Shown here in pieces: positions 7,331-8,162 of a stretch of 8,162 bases of DNA (positions are counted from its first letter, which is position 1; the number at the start of each line of letters is the position of its first letter). The stretch covers positions 1 through 8,162 of the forward strand of contig JAFAUA010000484.1 of the NCBI GenBank assembly GCA_019243595.1, in the 5' to 3' direction. The notes under the pieces were generated by a model that was not told where the DNA came from, searched no databases, and saw only the letters and a program-made list of their open reading frames with translations. This DNA is from Acidimicrobiia bacterium. Its GTDB lineage: Bacteria > Actinomycetota > Acidimicrobiia > Acidimicrobiales > AC-14. The position numbers and the translations under genes were made by a program.

Positions 7331-7501
7331 TTATCGCCTGACGGTCGCCATCTCCAGGACGTTGGTGAGGCCGACGCGCTGACCCTCGTTGTCCCACCAG
7401 CGGGTGTCGCACTTGGAGCAGGAGTGCATGGTGACCTTGCGCTCCTTCAGCGTGAGACCAATCTGCACGAGCCGAGCACCCTGGCAATTCGGACACGTCA
7501 T
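7331..7501 (-). CDS. Small two-CxxC zinc-ribbon protein of unknown function
   Basis: A 56-residue protein beginning MTCPNCQGARLVQ. Two knuckles, C3-P-N-C6 and C28-S-K-C31, are spaced as in a rubredoxin-like or TFIIB-type zinc ribbon and should bind one zinc ion. The second knuckle is followed by DTRWWDNEGQRV (32-43), a Trp-Trp pair with a likely beta turn, and then LTNVLEMATVRR, a short helix with a basic end. There is no signal peptide or membrane segment, so it should be cytosolic. The ATG is supported by AGAAGGGG at 7510-7517, 8 nt upstream. It lies 69 nt after the CPBP-type gene and 51 nt before the GT-C-like gene, in the same orientation, so co-transcription is likely. I do not recognise a characterised relative; a nucleic-acid- or protein-binding adaptor is possible, but no function can be assigned. 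Confidence 0.82.
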   Translation of the reverse strand: MTCPNCQGARLVQIGLTLKERKVTMHSCSKCDTRWWDNEGQRVGLTNVLEMATVRR

Positions 7502-7509
7502 GGCAGCAA

Positions 7510-7517
7510 CCCCTTCT
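7510..7517 (-). promoter_or_regulatory. Shine-Dalgarno of the zinc-ribbon gene
   Basis: The minus strand reads AGAAGGGG, ending 8 nt before the ATG at 7501. It is one of the clearest ribosome-binding sites in the window and is strong support that this very short reading frame is translated. Confidence 0.75.
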
Positions 7518-7570
7518 TCCCGATCCGACTGACCCTCCAGGTGTGGTATCGGCAGAAGGGCCGAGATGCT

Positions 7571-8162
7571 TTAACGCCGCAGCCAGAGGGCGATCATCGT
7601 CACCAGGTTGAAGCCGGCGTGGGTGAAGATCGAGGGCCCCAGGCGCTTCGTCGACACCGCCAGCATGCCCAGGATGACGCCCAGGGCGACGAGGGCCGGC
7701 AGCTGGAGCGGCTCGAAGTGGGCGAGGCCGAAAACGACGGCCGACCCGGCCACCGCCCAGACGTCGCCGAAACGGCGCTGCAGCGAACGCAGCACGAGGC
7801 CCCGGAAGAACAGCTCCTCGACGAACGGCGCCCCCACCACGACGACCACGGTCAGGATGAAGTAGCTGGCTCCGTGGGCGCTGTTGGTGACCTGGCGGAC
7901 GGGCGCCTCGAGGTCGTGCTTGCTGATGAACTGCTGGAGCGGCAGGTAGATCAGCGGGACCAGCAGCAGCTGGCACACCACACCGATCGGGAGCCCGACG
8001 AGCGGGTCCGTCCACCGGAATGACAGACCGAAGTCCTCACGGAGGCTGCCTGCGCCCTTGGTCCGGCTGGCGAGGATCGGCGCTCCGAGCAGGCCAAGCC
8101 AGAGGGCGGCCTCGCCTGCAGCCAGCGCGCCGAGCGACGGGTTCTTGCTCGTGGCGCCGCCC
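7571..8162 (-). CDS. CPBP-family intramembrane metalloprotease (Abi/CAAX protease-like), 5' end beyond window
   Basis: The C-terminal 196 residues of a membrane protein whose frame is still open at the right edge, so the start is not visible. It carries the three CPBP (ABI, Rce1-like) motifs in order: EELFFRG (visible residues 115-121), FGLAHF with the conserved His148, and HAGFN with His181 and Asn185. These Glu/His residues are the predicted metal-binding and catalytic set of glutamate-type intramembrane proteases. Hydrophobic stretches lie at about 12-30, 52-72, 98-114, 134-147, 153-170 and 183-194. Family members are usually 220-300 residues, so roughly 30-100 residues are probably missing. 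Bacterial members have varied or unknown substrates; involvement in CAAX processing is not expected, and bacteriocin self-immunity is one known role among others. It is upstream of, and probably co-transcribed with, the zinc-ribbon gene. Family is secure, function open. Confidence 0.9.
   Translation of the reverse strand, partial: GGATSKNPSLGALAAGEAALWLGLLGAPILASRTKGAGSLREDFGLSFRWTDPLVGLPIGVVCQLLLVPLIYLPLQQFISKHDLEAPVRQVTNSAHGASYFILTVVVVVGAPFVEELFFRGLVLRSLQRRFGDVWAVAGSAVVFGLAHFEPLQLPALVALGVILGMLAVSTKRLGPSIFTHAGFNLVTMIALWLRR

Noticed and set aside
7549..7564. Small inverted repeat (TCGGC, 6-nt loop, GCCGA) just downstream of the CPBP-type stop codon
   Set aside because: A 5-bp stem with no following T-tract on the minus strand is too weak to call an intrinsic terminator; the next gene in the same direction has its own ribosome-binding site and is likely co-transcribed.
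5045..8023. A 992-codon open frame on the plus strand spanning the opposite strand of three genes
   Set aside because: It is antisense to the GT-C-like, zinc-ribbon and CPBP genes, all of which have family motifs. Its translation is low-complexity, rich in Arg, Asp, Gln, His and Val with no recognisable domain, as expected from the complement of GC-rich codons.

Overview
The window is GC-rich, almost entirely coding DNA with strong G/C preference at third codon positions, GTG starts, very tight gene spacing and apparently leaderless TANNNT promoters. This points to a high-GC actinobacterium. The gene order (phosphomannomutase, Trm112-like protein, SIS-type sugar-phosphate isomerase, S-adenosylhomocysteinase) resembles the manB-Rv3256c-(manA)-sahH neighbourhood I recall from mycobacteria. 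An Acidimicrobiia-type organism would fit, but that placement is an inference. No RNA genes, mobile elements, CRISPR arrays or tandem repeats were seen, and no gene-free stretch exceeds about 70 bases.

Left block (1-4046, all minus strand, transcribed right to left): manB (phosphomannomutase/phosphoglucomutase), a small Trm112-like protein, a bifunctional phosphoglucose/phosphomannose isomerase-type SIS protein, and ahcY, which runs off the left edge about 11 residues before its expected C-terminus. Spacing is 2 nt, a 4-nt overlap and 10 nt, so this is very probably one translationally coupled operon. It combines mannose/glucose phosphate interconversion with removal of S-adenosylhomocysteine.

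Middle (4047-4806): a short divergent control region carries two back-to-back TANNNT -10 elements placed for leaderless or nearly leaderless mRNAs. To its right, on the plus strand, is a compact soluble family-2 glycosyltransferase of the dolichol-phosphate-mannose-synthase type.

Right block (4820-8162, all minus strand): a CPBP-family membrane protease homologue truncated by the right edge, then a 56-residue two-CxxC zinc-ribbon protein, then an 819-residue polytopic membrane protein. The last has features of GT-C glycosyltransferases (PTPS-related/YfhO-like) and converges on the GT2 gene with only 13 nt between stop codons.

A coherent reading is that ManB and the isomerase supply mannose-1-phosphate, the GT2 could load an activated sugar onto a polyprenyl phosphate, and the GT-C-like protein could transfer it outside the membrane. 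The individual families are supported by motifs; the pathway link is a hypothesis. The least described elements are the small zinc-ribbon protein and the GT-C-like protein with its large extracytoplasmic insert. I did not find a clearly new multi-gene system.
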